From the NCBI RefSeq assembly GCF_000801105.2, contig NC_079514.1:12400001-12464000 (forward strand): a DNA stretch of 64,000 nucleotides, in the 5' to 3' direction. The stretch is from Raphanus sativus (taxonomy: Eukaryota > Streptophyta > Magnoliopsida > Brassicales > Brassicaceae). The stretch's first letter is position 1; each line of letters begins with the position of its first letter. A program made the position numbers and the translations under genes. The notes under the pieces are model-generated. The model saw only the letters and a list, made by a program, of their open reading frames with translations, ran no database searches and was not told where the DNA came from. This document shows, piece by piece, positions 11,222 through 26,011 of the stretch.

Positions 11222-13466
11222 TTACACCAGAGTTTCCCCTTCATCAGGGATTAGTAGCATTGGTATTTGACCACGGTCAACGAAGTCAATCTGGCTCAGC
11301 CTCAGACAACACAGGACTTGTTCCGGCAGCTCTTCTGGTTTTTGAGCCTGTTTTTCATGATAGAAAACAAATGTTTAAATCATGTTATTATAACAAGAAC
11401 AAATGACCCTCTAGTACACATATACATTGTATGAAACTTTTGCTCATTACCTGGATGGCTAAACCGAGATCAAGAATTCCATTCTTCAGACGATCTCTGA
11501 ATGCTTCAAGTCCTTTCCTTGATATGTAGCTGAACCGATGGACATCCAAATCAATCTCAAAGTAGTTTGGACCCTGTGGAGAGATTTAAAAAAAAAAACA
11601 AGCAAATCTTAATCAGCTGCCAAAAGCCTGACTTCTTCTTCTGTTGTGTGTTTAAGAGGTTAGTGCGGTGCTAAAACCTTAAAGAAGTTGTGTTGAGGAC
11701 GAGAAAGGACAGGCTTTTCATTGTAAGCCTGTACAAGCTTCTTCTCAGTCGAGCCTAGAGCTAGGTCTTCGGGGTTAACAAGTCCAGCCACGATCTTAAG
11801 CCTTTCACGGAAAGCAACAGTGCTGTCTTTCGCAAACCCTTTCACCTTCTCCGTCTCATCATCCACAAGTTTCTGTTTTGATTCAGAGACAATAAAACAA
11901 AACAAAACAAACAAAACCCTGGTAAGAGATCAATCACAGAGATGTGAGAGTTATTATTATAATAAAGGGATTCTTTCAACGCTACCTTGATGCTGTCCTG
12001 ATACTGCTGAGAGGTTTCTTTTTCGAAATTTTCTTGTAATTTAAAGTAAAGTACAATGCTCATGCCTTCTCCATCACTATCTCCAAGGAACATTGCAGCA
12101 GGATAGGTTGGTAACTGCCATTAAACACAAAGGTCAGGATCATTTACACATATATGCATATCAAAAACGGCTATTCACATGCAAATGCAAACTTTGTGTC
12201 AAAACCAAAGACGAAAAAGCCATTGAAATCTCAGTGGTGGTTACCTGAATGTTGACAACGAGAAGAGCAGGGAGCTTTGCCTCGGTTTTGATGTTTGGAA
12301 GCTCGATGTGTTGAGCGATATGATCAATCTTCTTTGGACAGACAAACAAATCAACGCCAATAGGAGTGTAAGCACATTGATTTGGAGCTGGGGATTTCTT
12401 TTTGTCTCTGCAAACATCATTCTCCAACAGTTAACAGACAAAACAGTTTCTAAAGAAAAAGATACACACAACAGAGTGGTGAAAGGTGTACTTGAAATAG
12501 GTTTCTCCACGGAGTTTAAAAGTTGAAGGTGGTATCTCACACCAGCTTCCACTGGACTGCTTCTCTCTGGCAGAGCAAGGAATGGTAAAACCCGCTTTAG
12601 GACGGTACAACAACTTACGCTGCTCCGTAACTTCCTCACCATCGCATGATCTTCTCTTGAAAGAAAGCCGGTATACCGCAGACTTTCGCTTCTGAGATGA
12701 GGGAGAGTTTAGAGTCTTGTCGTTGAAACTAACCGTCGGCATCAACCTGCTCAGGCTGGATTTCAGGGTTTTCTCCTGAGAGCTCCGTTTCTGATCCTTC
12801 AAGCCTTTGAAGCTTGCATGGTTCAATAGGTTCTTCTTGTTGTTTCCAGCGATGACAGAGAGACCACTAGGATCCTTGTACACGCCTTTGCCCACGAACT
12901 TCTCGGGTTTACTCTTGTCTATCTTCAAGTAACTCTCATGGTACTCTTCGTACTTCCCTTTCCCATCCACAATGCAGGAAGAAGATTCAAACTGAACTAC
13001 TTGACCATTTGGGATGTTACCGGTCGCACCTCTCGGTGATGATACGTTATCTGCTGAGAGAGAGAGATGTCAAAAAAGATTTAGATCCGTATCTACATTA
13101 GCAAAACTGGTTCTCTATCTTATGCAGATTAGATTGACATTTTTACCTTCAGGTAGGCTGACGAAGTCCTCATCCTCATCAGAATCAAGAACACTGACAG
13201 AGTCAAACCATGCATCATCTTGCGAGGTAGCTGCTGCAACACAAATGAGTATTCAGATGATCTAACAGCCATAACAAGATTTAAGTTTGCAGATAAACCG
13301 AAAGACTCTTACCAAAAGAAACTCGGCTGCCAACGTCACTGAGCCTTCTAACATTTGAATGAGGAACGATGTCAGATACTTTAGAGAAGTGTTTGGAAGA
13401 CCTGCGACGGCCTTTACGGCGAGGCCGCCTAATCCCTCTTGAATGGGTTGACACACATCCACCCAT
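11222..13466 (-). CDS. EDR2 C-terminal / DUF1336 protein (At3g29180-like)
   Basis: Eight exons on the reverse strand: 13466-13313, 13233-13147, 13053-12492, 12407-12245, 12114-11986, 11872-11678, 11573-11451 and 11347-11222, giving 512 residues. The N-terminus [19 protein letters not shown] is a likely N-myristoylation site (Gly2) with a nearby Cys and a basic patch. A Ser/Lys-rich linker follows. From about residue 250 the EDR2-C domain is recognisable: [83 protein letters not shown] and the terminal [16 protein letters not shown]. The domain is known from EDR2 but the molecular role of this branch is unknown; membrane association is inferred from the N-terminus. The exon 3 acceptor is a CAGCAG pair (positions 13056-13051), so two isoforms differing by one residue are possible. 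Confidence 0.92.
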
Positions 13467-15257
13467 TGTTTTATATAATTTTCTTTAGATCCTGCTTCAA
13501 GAAAGAAAGAAAATGTAAATGGGTGGAGGATTAGAAAGGAAAAAAAGAACTCATGAAAAGGGCAATGCTTCTAACATATCTGCATCATTAAAAAAAAAAA
13601 ACACAGGTTGATAGCTAATAAGCAGATACATCCCTCACATACAGAAACTAGTTGTCACTTTCTGTCTTTATTAACAACATTGGGACCAAGCAAGTTAAGA
13701 AAAAATATCAATTACCAAGTCAATACAAAATCTCTAAACTAATAAAATATTAGTAGCCAGCTCAAAAAAGTGTTACATGATTTATTTAAAACAATTATAA
13801 GAGGAAGTGGGGAACAACATCATGTATCAACAAATCTCATTATTGGATTATACTACTAATAGAGAAAAATCTCAAAAAAAAAACATAAAAACTAAAACTT
13901 TATTTTTTTGGTCATGGATTCACCAGGGTAGGTTGTTTTGGAGCAAACCACATGATTATTACATTGTAAAAGAATCAAAACTGTCATGTTAAAAAGCTCT
14001 ATAGACAGAGAAGATATTAATTCCAATCACTAAGAACAATGTTTTCGCCGAGAGTTAGAAACAGACAAAACATATGATAATAAACGTCAACATCGATCAG
14101 GATGAAATAGAATTGTTAAATATTCAAAAAAAAAGAAAAAAAAAAGCCAATTTTTTTGTTCTCCTAAAGAACACATTGCATGCAAAACTGTAAAGATCAT
14201 GATCGATCTGTAGCTCTTACATAAGAACAGATCCAAAAGAGAAGAATGTACGGGAAAAAAGGTTCGAAACTGATGAGATTATTATACCTGAAAAAAGGAA
14301 ACATGATAAAGGGGGGGGGGGGGGGGGGGGGGGATCTCCTTTTGTTGTTGTTGTTGTTTTTTTTTTAATCTGTAGATAAAAAAGGGGAAGAATCTTCCCG
14401 TAAGTAAGTTGCAGAGATTCTAATAATCTCAGAAGAAGAAGAACCCAGGAAGGGAAGGGAAAGGAAGATAAGGCGAATTAGATTTAAAACCCGAAGATAT
14501 CGGATCCGGGCACGGGCACCAATGACACACACACAAAAAAAAAAAAAAAATCTTCCCTTTTGGCCTTCCCTTGTCCTCTCTCAACACTAGTTTCTCTCTA
14601 AAGGAAGAGAGAGCAGGAAAGAGAGATTGCTTTTGGGCTTAAATTGCAATTATTGATTGTTAAAAACTATTTAAGGGCTAGCTCAGACAGATCTCTCAGT
14701 TAATTATAAAATTTCCCGCCCGCAGTAAATAAGATTAAAACGAAATAAAGTTAGGGTTAAACACGTAAATTTCGCAAAAGATAAGGGACTGTAATTTAAA
14801 CAAAAAAAAGTATGACTCGCGAAACGCGTCGTCGCACGATCGATAGAGACGAAGAAGAACATATGCGACGCGTCAAAAGTAGATCCGGATCCCTTCTACT
14901 TCCATCTCAAATCTTCCCAAAATCGGAATTATTAAGCTCCGGTAAGTTGTCCGTTCTCTCCACAATAGTAGTTATCAGGTATTTTTTGAGCCGTTAAGCT
15001 TCTCAATCTCGGAACCGGTTTTGTGTTAACCGGTAAATTTGCGTGTGGACTTACGTAATATTGATTCAGCTTGTTTAGACTTTGTTTAGGGTTGTTTTGT
15101 GCCTACTCTAATGGAATTTTGATCCATCGTTGCTTAAAAGCAATCGTTATAAGCTAATATACATTTTCCTTTTTTTTGTAAATCGTAATCTTGAATGCTT
15201 AATGATGCTAATGTGTTGTGAAATAGGGAAGGGCTTAATAATATATACTGATTAGGA
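13467..15257. other. Divergent upstream region of the DUF1336 and DUF872 genes
   Basis: Both flanking genes are transcribed outward. On the left a 5' UTR intron is likely for the DUF1336 gene (reverse-strand donor CAG|GTATAAT near 14289, acceptor GCAG|GATC near 13495). It would be followed upstream by a leader holding a 23-base G run (14311-14333). On the right a 5' UTR intron is likely for the DUF872 gene (donor CCG|GTAAGT near 14940, acceptor ATTAG just before 15256). A GC-rich patch with several CGCG sites lies at 14810-14900. Confidence 0.55.
14311..14333. repeat. Poly(G) tract, 23 bases
   Basis: An uninterrupted run of 23 G on the plus strand is followed by a GTT triplet run and poly(T). 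On the transcript of the reverse-strand DUF1336 gene it would read as poly(C) near the end of the 5' leader. Such runs are length-unstable and assembly-prone. Confidence 0.95.
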
Positions 15258-15843
15258 ATGGCGTCAAGGAGAAGTGTACGGTATGCTCAGCTTCCAGGAG
15301 AAGATGATGGTGGTGGTGGAAGGAGAGATTTTGATCCTCGTTTTGATTATACACCCAAGGCATTTGATAGAGTGCCATGGAAATCAATAGCATTAGCTCT
15401 CTTTCTTCTCTTCCTTGGCTGCTTGCTTCTTCTTTTGGCGGTTTTTATCTTCACCGGTCACATGGAAGGAGATAGCAGCTCTCAGGGTTATGCTCTTCTT
15501 CTCCTTGGCTTCCTTACTTTCCTCCCTGGTAAGAGACTTAGTATGGACTTCTTTTTTAAATTCGTTGTGGAAATTGAGTGAGTTTGAATTAAGTAGACAT
15601 AGCTTGTGTCTCTTTTTGTCTACTGAAATGATATTTTTCTCTTTGTTTGTTCTCTTTTATCCATTTTTTGTAAAATGCTATATGAGTTAAGAGTGGATGT
15701 GGCAGTGACTTGTATTCATGGCTTTGACACTTTTTCACAACCGTGTGGCTATCAATCATACAGGGTTCTACGAGACAAGGATTGCGTACTATTCATGGAG
15801 AGGAGCTGAAGGGTACCGTTTCGCAGCCATTCCCTCCTACTGA
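15258..15843 (+). CDS. DUF872 / TMEM230-like membrane protein (At3g29170-like)
   Basis: Two exons (15258-15528 and 15764-15843) give 116 residues. The cytosolic-looking N-terminus carries an acidic and Gly-rich stretch (LPGEDDGGGG) and DYTPKAFDRVPWKSI. A first membrane segment lies at about residues 46-68 (ALALFLLFLGCLLLLLAVFI), followed by a short loop, then a second segment at about 77-90 (YALLLLGFLTFLPG). The tail is FYETRIAYYSWRGAEGYRF. The FLPGFYxTRIAYYxWRGxxGY ending is the hallmark of the DUF872/TMEM230 family, whose animal member works in vesicle trafficking. The plant role is not established. Length fits the family. Confidence 0.92.
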
Positions 15844-19826
<3,983 letters not shown>

Positions 19827-20497
19827 AGCTTTTAACCATTTGTTAAGACATTATTATAATTCATGTTTCACGGTTTGTAATAGTAGAGAAGACGATATAG
19901 TATGTGGGGGTGCAGTGTCTTTTTATTTTGCCGGGTTACTTTTATATATTACCTGGATTCCAAGTTAAACTCTCTTCTGTAATAGTTACTATCTTTCCCC
20001 CTTTTTGATGGTTTCTAAATGTTTGATCATGTGTACATAAAGCTTGGCTGTTTTCAGGATACACTTGAGTTTCTTTAATCTTGGGGGTTACAAACTCAGT
20101 TTATCTCTTTGATCACCATGTCTTGGTGTTATTTTCTAAGAGAGGTTTAGTCTTATTTTGCTAAATCTGGTTGGTTTTATTGTTATATTAATATACCCAT
20201 ATCTTCTTAGTCTTAACCAACATCATATAATCTCTCAACTCTGGCTTTTTCCATACTCTCAAATAGTGCATGTTAGGATGTTACAATAAGACGAGCATTA
20301 TACTCTGTCGATGTCGTCTTAACTTGTGTTCTTTAGGACTTGCATGTTGCTACTAGTAAAATACAAATCTATCCCCCAACATCTTAAGTTTATAAAACAA
20401 ATCGCACGATACAACTACTATATAAATACCAAGGTACCATACTAACTCTTGTCATCAATCAAAAATATTTTTTTAAAAAGAAACTCAATATTCGGAG
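19827..20497. other. KIN11 3' region and small-protein promoter
   Basis: The KIN11 3' UTR is followed by AT-rich sequence. A good TATA box (TATATAAATA) lies at about 20419-20428, roughly 75 bases before the next start codon. Nothing else is supported. Confidence 0.6.
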
Positions 20498-20770
20498 ATG
20501 AAGTTAACAGCAATAGGACTCGTTGTGATGGTGACAATAGTGATGCAATTGTCTCCGACAATGGCGTGCGATGAGATAGATTTGCTCCCGTGCTTGCTAC
20601 CGATAATCAATCCTCCACAGCCTCCGACTACAGGCTGTTGCCAAACATTAAGAGATCAGGCGCCTTGTATGTGTTATTTCCTCACAAAGTCCTGGCTTCA
20701 GTGGACTATAATATCTCCAAAGGGTCACAAACTTTTCGCAGATTGTAATATTCCCTTTCCTAGTTGTTGA
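20498..20770 (+). CDS. Small secreted 8-cysteine protein (nsLTP / hydrophobic seed protein type, At3g29152-like)
   Basis: This single exon encodes 90 residues. An N-terminal signal peptide (about residues 1-23, ending TMA|C) is followed by a mature protein of about 67 residues with exactly eight cysteines in the order C, C, CC, CxC, C, C (TGCCQTLRDQAPCMCYF). That is the prolamin/LTP fold with four disulphides. The CxC pair has Met between the cysteines, as in type 2-like LTPs. The product is likely secreted to the cell wall; ligand and function are unknown. A TATA box lies about 75 bases upstream. Sequence from the stop codon onward is duplicated about 470 bases downstream without a coding copy. 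Confidence 0.88.
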   Translation: MKLTAIGLVVMVTIVMQLSPTMACDEIDLLPCLLPIINPPQPPTTGCCQTLRDQAPCMCYFLTKSWLQWTIISPKGHKLFADCNIPFPSC

Positions 20771-21385
20771 AACTGAACCCTCTCATTAATAAAATATATT
20801 TACAAATAAATTACTATTTGTATAACTAAAAGTTTGGATCCATTGTACTTTGTTCATTTCAATGTTGTTGTGATCTGCTATCGCAAATTGCATGTCACAA
20901 AATCTTAGCATTTGTTAACACAGAAAGTTTTAATTTTGTTAGCTAAAATTATACTTCCTCCGTTCCTAAATATATGATATTTTAGGTAAAACACGTTTAT
21001 TAAAAAAATTACTTTTAATCTAAAAAATATTATTAAAATAATAAATTTAAAGCTATTTGACCAATTACAAAATAGAAAAATTAAATTTGATTAGTTACAC
21101 AGTTTTTGATAAAGTTAAAGTCACCTAGAAATATAAAAACATCTTACATATTGGAACAAAAAAATTATTCTAAACATCTTATATTTAGGAACAGAGAGAA
21201 TATCAATTACTGAAGGATCAGTTGCACAACAAAAAAAAAGTTGTTGGAACTGAACCCTTCATTCATAAAACATGTTTACAAATAAATTATTGTTTGTATA
21301 ATTAAAAGTTTGGATTTATTGTACTTTTTTCATTTCAGTGTCGTTGTGATCTGCTATCGCAAATTGTATGTCGCAAAATCTCGAA
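20765..21385. repeat. Dispersed direct repeat of the 8-Cys gene 3' flank
   Basis: Bases 20765-20910 and 21240-21385 align over about 140 bases. Shared blocks include GTTGTTG, ACTGAACCC, TTTACAAATAAATTA, AAAAGTTTGGAT and GTGATCTGCTATCGCAAATTG. The second copy starts at the stop-codon region but has no coding sequence before it, so it looks like the surviving tail of a deleted tandem gene copy. Confidence 0.8.
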
Positions 21386-22382
21386 CTGAAATGATCTTCC
21401 TTAAGTTTAACGATTAAAATTTTAAATTTCCTGCGTTAATCAATTTGGGATTGGGATCAGGTCTTTATCATGTCATGTCACAATAGAGAGATCACTATCT
21501 CCGTATCTTTTTATTCTCTGCATAGAAGTGTTGTTGGGGCTGTGATCCCAAACTCAACACAATGGCACTCTCTCGAGTGAAAGTCGGACGTAGCTATCCC
21601 TGATCAATCACTTTTTCTTCGCGGATGACACTATATTCTTCTGTAGAACAAATATATTTTTGTAAATATTCACATTTTCTAAAAAAATATATTTTTGTAG
21701 AACAACTAATTCAATTTATTTTATTTTAAAAAAATATATTACACATGTGACATTTTTGTTAGTGAAATTAACTGACATCATTCCTTTAACTAAATTAAAT
21801 AATATGATAGCTGATGTGATAACTGGAGTATATTTTCACCAAAAAAAATAAATTTTATATCATATTTTAGTAATATAGTTTTTTTACATGGTTATATAAG
21901 CTGGGTATGAATCGAGCATATACCGCAGCAATACGTTGAACATGAAATCGTTGTTATCCCTGAAAAAAAAAAACAACAACAAAAACATGACAAAGAAAAT
22001 GTTGCTTGTAAGTGAGATTTTGAACCGGAAATGTGAATTATCTGAACCGAACCGAATAGAACCATGAGTTCTGAACCTTTTCGAAGCGAGGTCGGATAGA
22101 AACCGAATCAAATCTCTTAGCAAAAAACAAAATCTCGCACTTCCTTCCTTCCTTGCTTGCTTCGATCGCTGGGTAGAGAGAGAGAACAAGGTGAGATTCG
22201 AATTGGTTTGGTCTGTGCTCAATTGTAACTATTGATCTACAGTGTTTTCTTGATCAGGTGATTCGATTTTAAGATATCAATCGTTTAATCTTATTTGAAA
22301 GAAGTTGTCGATCGTTTTGGTTGCTAGGGGGGGACTTTGAATCTGTGCTTTTTTTTTTTTAATTTGAAAAACTCTTGAGACG
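20771..22382. other. Intergenic region with duplicated 3' UTR and MITE
   Basis: The region contains two copies of the small protein gene's 3' flank (20765-20910 and 21240-21385) with a Stowaway-like MITE between them. AT-rich sequence follows to about 21880, then the leader of the KXDL gene (about 22130-22382), which probably includes a 5' UTR intron beginning at ACAAG|GTGAGATT (about 22190). Confidence 0.6.
20954..21200. mobile_element. Stowaway-like MITE, 247 bp
   Basis: The left end CTTCCTCCGTTCCTAAATATA and the right end, read in reverse as TTCTCTCTGTTCCTAAATAT, are imperfect terminal inverted repeats. TA occurs on both flanks (20952-20953 and 21201-21202). The CTCCGTTCC core is typical of plant Tc1/mariner Stowaway elements. 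There is no coding capacity. Confidence 0.75.
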
Positions 22383-22922
22383 ATGGAAGAACCAATAAGA
22401 GAAGCTTCACAACAAGTCTCTGAAGAGTTCAAAACTCTTGTTAATGCACAAGATCTCAATTCTCTCAGACACTTGCAGCACCTCATGTATGTTAAAAAAA
22501 ATGTCTTTTTATAATCATCATCGTTCGATATGGTTGATGATTATTTGATTCACAACGCTTGCTTGATTATTTGATTTGGTAAAGATTGGGGAGGCTACAG
22601 GATAGCAATGCAGTTCTGTCCCATTACAACGAGTTTGCAGAGAACTGCTTCGCTGATGTATCATTGGACTTCTCTAGAAACACTCGTCTTTTGAAATCCA
22701 TGAAAGCTGACCTCGATTACATCTTCTTGAAACTAAGGTTGTATGATGATTGACTCAACCAAGGACTTGTTTTCTTTATTTCGCGCTCACCGGTCTTTCC
22801 TATTATGTTTCAGGAGCATAAAAAGTAAGATTCTGGCTACGTATCCAGACGCATTTCCAGATGAGTCAACCAGTGATGCTTTTGACCGAAGACCTGATCT
22901 CGAGCTGCCACTCAGTAACTAA
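22383..22922 (+). CDS. KXDL-motif protein, BORC complex subunit (At3g29130-like)
   Basis: Three exons: 22383-22486, 22585-22737 and 22814-22922, giving 121 residues. The protein is helical and has the diagnostic KADLDYIF region (KXDL motif reads KADL) after DFSRNTRLLKSM, preceded by LQDSNAVLSHYNEF. In animals KXD1 is part of BORC, which positions lysosomes through Arl8 and kinesin. The plant complex is inferred by homology and its role is less clear. Length matches the family. The upstream leader probably carries an intron. Confidence 0.9.
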
Positions 22923-23386
22923 GCATCAGATGTGTTGTATGCTTCTTTCTGGGAATCTCAAAGAACACCATTTTTCTCTTGGTTGCTTCTTCACAGAGAA
23001 CTCGTTTTTTCTATTTACCTTGATAGGTTTCATCATGTAGTAAAGTACCGGATGTGTTCCTTCGATACTAACGAATTCAAAACTGGCCTTGTTAATTTTT
23101 TGTCAAGTATATTAACTCTTGTGTATTTCTCACTGCTTATTTTCTCTTAAGACTCTGCTAATCCCAGTTACTCTGGTCAATGGTATTATATTATAGTCGA
23201 GACTTTGTTGACGAAGCTCCTGTTAACCCTTTTGCTTCCTGTTTTCCACTAATTTCATCAGAATCCAGAAATGTAAATTAAGAATCTGAATCACAGTGAG
23301 TAAGAAGAGTAAGACAGTCGGTAACAAAAAGCCGATTCTCGTCAGAACAAAACTTTTAAAACATTTAAAAAAATGTAAAAAAAATT
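22923..23386. other. KXDL gene 3' region
   Basis: The left part is probably 3' UTR. No gene is supported before the tRNA on the opposite strand. The T-rich reverse strand at about 23365-23386 would serve as a Pol III terminator for that tRNA. Confidence 0.55.
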
Positions 23387-23458
23387 GGGGCGTTCCGAGA
23401 ATTGAACTCGGGACCTCTCGCACCCTAAGCGAGAATCATACCACTAGACCAAACGCCC
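23387..23458 (-). tRNA. tRNA-Pro (anticodon AGG)
   Basis: The reverse strand reads a complete 72-base tRNA. The acceptor stem GGGCGTT pairs with AACGCCC and is followed by discriminator C. The D-arm contains box A TGGTCTAGTGG. The anticodon stem CTCGC/GCGAG encloses TTAGGGT, giving anticodon AGG. The T-arm contains box B GGTCCCGAGTTCAATTC. A long T run directly downstream on the reverse strand is a Pol III terminator. No intron is present. Confidence 0.95.
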
Positions 23459-23719
23459 ACTTTGCTATTTGACAATGACCCATATTTACTTCTACTCAAA
23501 CTCATGTCTCGTTATTCAACAACAATCTGTTGCTATTGCACACGCAGCGAAGCTTAACGAGAAGAAATAATTGAGTACAATATTGGCATCTTATTCACTA
23601 GGACAAAGATAATTCCAAGTTAAAGTAATTTGGTTTACAGCCGGGTGGGTTCTCCATAATCCTTTGTTATTCAACCAACGCCTCAGTGACAAACACAAAC
23701 CATTTTTTCAAAGTACTCT

Positions 23720-25340
23720 CTACGCAGAATATGGTGTCTTCACTCCCATTCTCAGACACAACCAAGGCCGGTCCTGATTTGGATCCACAAAACTATGATG
23801 CAGAAAGTGTCCAGCTTCTTCATCCATCAGTTCTCTCGACCATGTAACACGTCCTGACGAGCAGCTACCCGGACCAAAGCACCTGAGTAATCAATCAAAT
23901 AATCATCAAACCCCTTTGTTCCCTTGATTAACAAGTAAAGAGATATCAGATGATGAGGTACCTGTACTCATAAAAGCAAGCACTTCTCTCATTCTCTGCG
24001 TTTCCCCAGTTATGCCAACCAACATTTCTAACACATGCATCCATGTAAGTGTATGCAAGGACCACTCTCCCAAACGGTCCCCACGGCCTTCCTAGATACA
24101 TATACCCACTCTGACCATTCCCCGTGATCACACATCTGCAACAAAGTATGATGTGGAAAGCTGAGTGAGTTTCATTGGAAGAAAGGAGATAATAAGATAA
24201 AAAAAAGCAGCAGACCGACCTTAGGAATACGTAACCAGTAGATTCCTGAGAGGTTTTGCGGCTTTGTGCTGTAATGAAACCCTGAGATTTGCAGTGGATA
24301 TGGCAGTGTTCCAAGAGCGCAGTGCTGTTTCCAAATATGAAATCCACGCTTCCCTCGACGTAGCAGTCTTTCAAGTATTGCTTTCCATGATGCAGATACA
24401 ATGTATCCTGCATTTCATTCACGGTTTGCAATAAAGCTAAAAGAGGATTGGATCTAAGCTAGAAACGAATAACACCATTCCAGTATAAAATTATATTTGC
24501 AGGACAACAAATACATTGAAGAGACCTGAACAAACAAACACGAAGCTTTATAGAGTAAAATATAAATCATTTAAATATAAAGAGAGAGCTAAAAGCGAAC
24601 CTGCCAGCCGAGAAAGCGACAGTTATAAAAGGCACAACGGTCTGCAGTGACTCTTATCGCCACAGCTTGCCCTGATCCCTATATATATATATATATATAT
24701 AAATACAAAGGGTTAGATAACATTAACTAGTATAACTTGATATTACACAATAAGCATTAGTAAAACATTCTCCAAAATCGAGTTGAGTAAAATACAGTCC
24801 TACAAGAAGTGATGAAACAACAAGTTGTGAACTTTGTCTAAACCTGAGAAATTGATTGATTCTCTTAGTTATAAAACGTGAAAAAAAAGAAGTAACAGAC
24901 TTTACCTCAGGAGAAGAGTTTTCAAAAGTAACGTTCTCAGCAATAAAATCTTCACCTTCAACAATAACACTCCCGCACCCAAACGTCCCCGTCCCTATGA
25001 CTCTAGATGCCTTCAGACAGACAAACAAACCATCAGAGTGTGATATACGTGCTGTGCTGCTAAGAATTAGCAAGGGGTTTTTAAGAAAGAAAACCTGGTG
25101 ATGCTCAATCTTGGAAGCGGTGTTGTTCCATGTCAAAACGGTGATTTCGGGGGAGATTCCGGCGAAAGTGATGAAGTTTTTCCTCTTGGGCACGTACACA
25201 GGCTGCCTGTAGATCCCCGGAGCGATACGGATGACAGTCCGACAAGTGTTTCCGAGAGGAACCGAGTCAATTGCGTCTTGAACGGAGCGGTAATCTCCGG
25301 TACCATCCTGCGCAACCATCACTACTCTACTCGTCGCCAT
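23720..25340 (-). CDS. PME31: Pectin methylesterase PME31 (At3g29090-like)
   Basis: Six exons on the reverse strand: 25340-25095, 25010-24906, 24678-24601, 24407-24220, 24135-23962 and 23882-23720, giving 317 residues, the length I remember for PME31. The enzyme removes methyl esters from cell-wall homogalacturonan. The right-handed beta-helix active-site set is complete: GIYRQPVYVP near residue 43, QAVAIR at 121-126, WQDTLY with Asp144, GSVDFIFG with Asp165, and YLGRPW with Arg222 and Trp224. It lacks the long inhibitory pro-region of type I PMEs. No clear signal peptide is visible at the N-terminus (MATSRVVMVAQDGTGDYRS), a known oddity of this member, so its route to the wall is uncertain. 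Intron 2 holds an (AT)n run at about 24679-24700. Confidence 0.95.
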
Positions 25341-26011
25341 TCTCTCTCCCTAAGTTCAATCTCACTTCCTTCTCTCTACCTAGTAACGGTGTCCTAATAA
25401 AATAATGTTGGTCGCGTCGATTTGCGGCAGAATCTTGGTGGGTATTTTTTTGTTGGATTGATGAAAAGGCAGATGCTTTTAACTCGGATTATAGGTGTCG
25501 TTTTGTTAGATCACACCATCTCTTTGTTTGTTTTTTTCCTCCTCTTGTGATCAGATTACTTATTTTTATTTCTAAAACATCCCTGTACTTTTTAGTTATT
25601 TGTAATTTCACTCCTAAGTTCTTGAATGAGAATCTTTAACCCAGTCTGACCATAACCAGAAGAATTGTCAAATGTCGATCCTCTAATCTGAAGTATAAGT
25701 ACACTAATGGTTAATTCAGAACTTTTCATTAGACGACAAATCGATAGTTGTATGTTTTCTAAAAATGTAAGGTTATTGTAATAAGCGATTCAAGATTTTG
25801 TCGGTAAGAGTTTGTTTATACATTATGGTTTGTGGTAAGACCGGTCCTGCCTGCCACGTGTGCAGCATTGACTTTTCCCGCGCGTAGTGGTCGCCAAGTA
25901 AACAGGGGGATAACAAACTGAGAGAGAGCTCTTTCTTACAAGTTAGTTAGGTTTTCGTGTAATAGATCTCTAGAGAGAGAGAGAGATCCCAAAAGAATCA
26001 AATCTGAGAGG
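25341..26011. promoter_or_regulatory. Shared divergent promoter of PME31 and the charged-protein gene
   Basis: The two genes face away from each other across 671 bases. An ACGT core in GCCACGTGTGC (25853-25863), an ABRE/G-box-type site, is followed within 12 bases by TTGAC (W-box core) and by CCCGCGCG. A GA-rich leader (25920-25990) precedes the plus-strand start. Stress or ABA response is inferred from motifs only. Confidence 0.5.
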
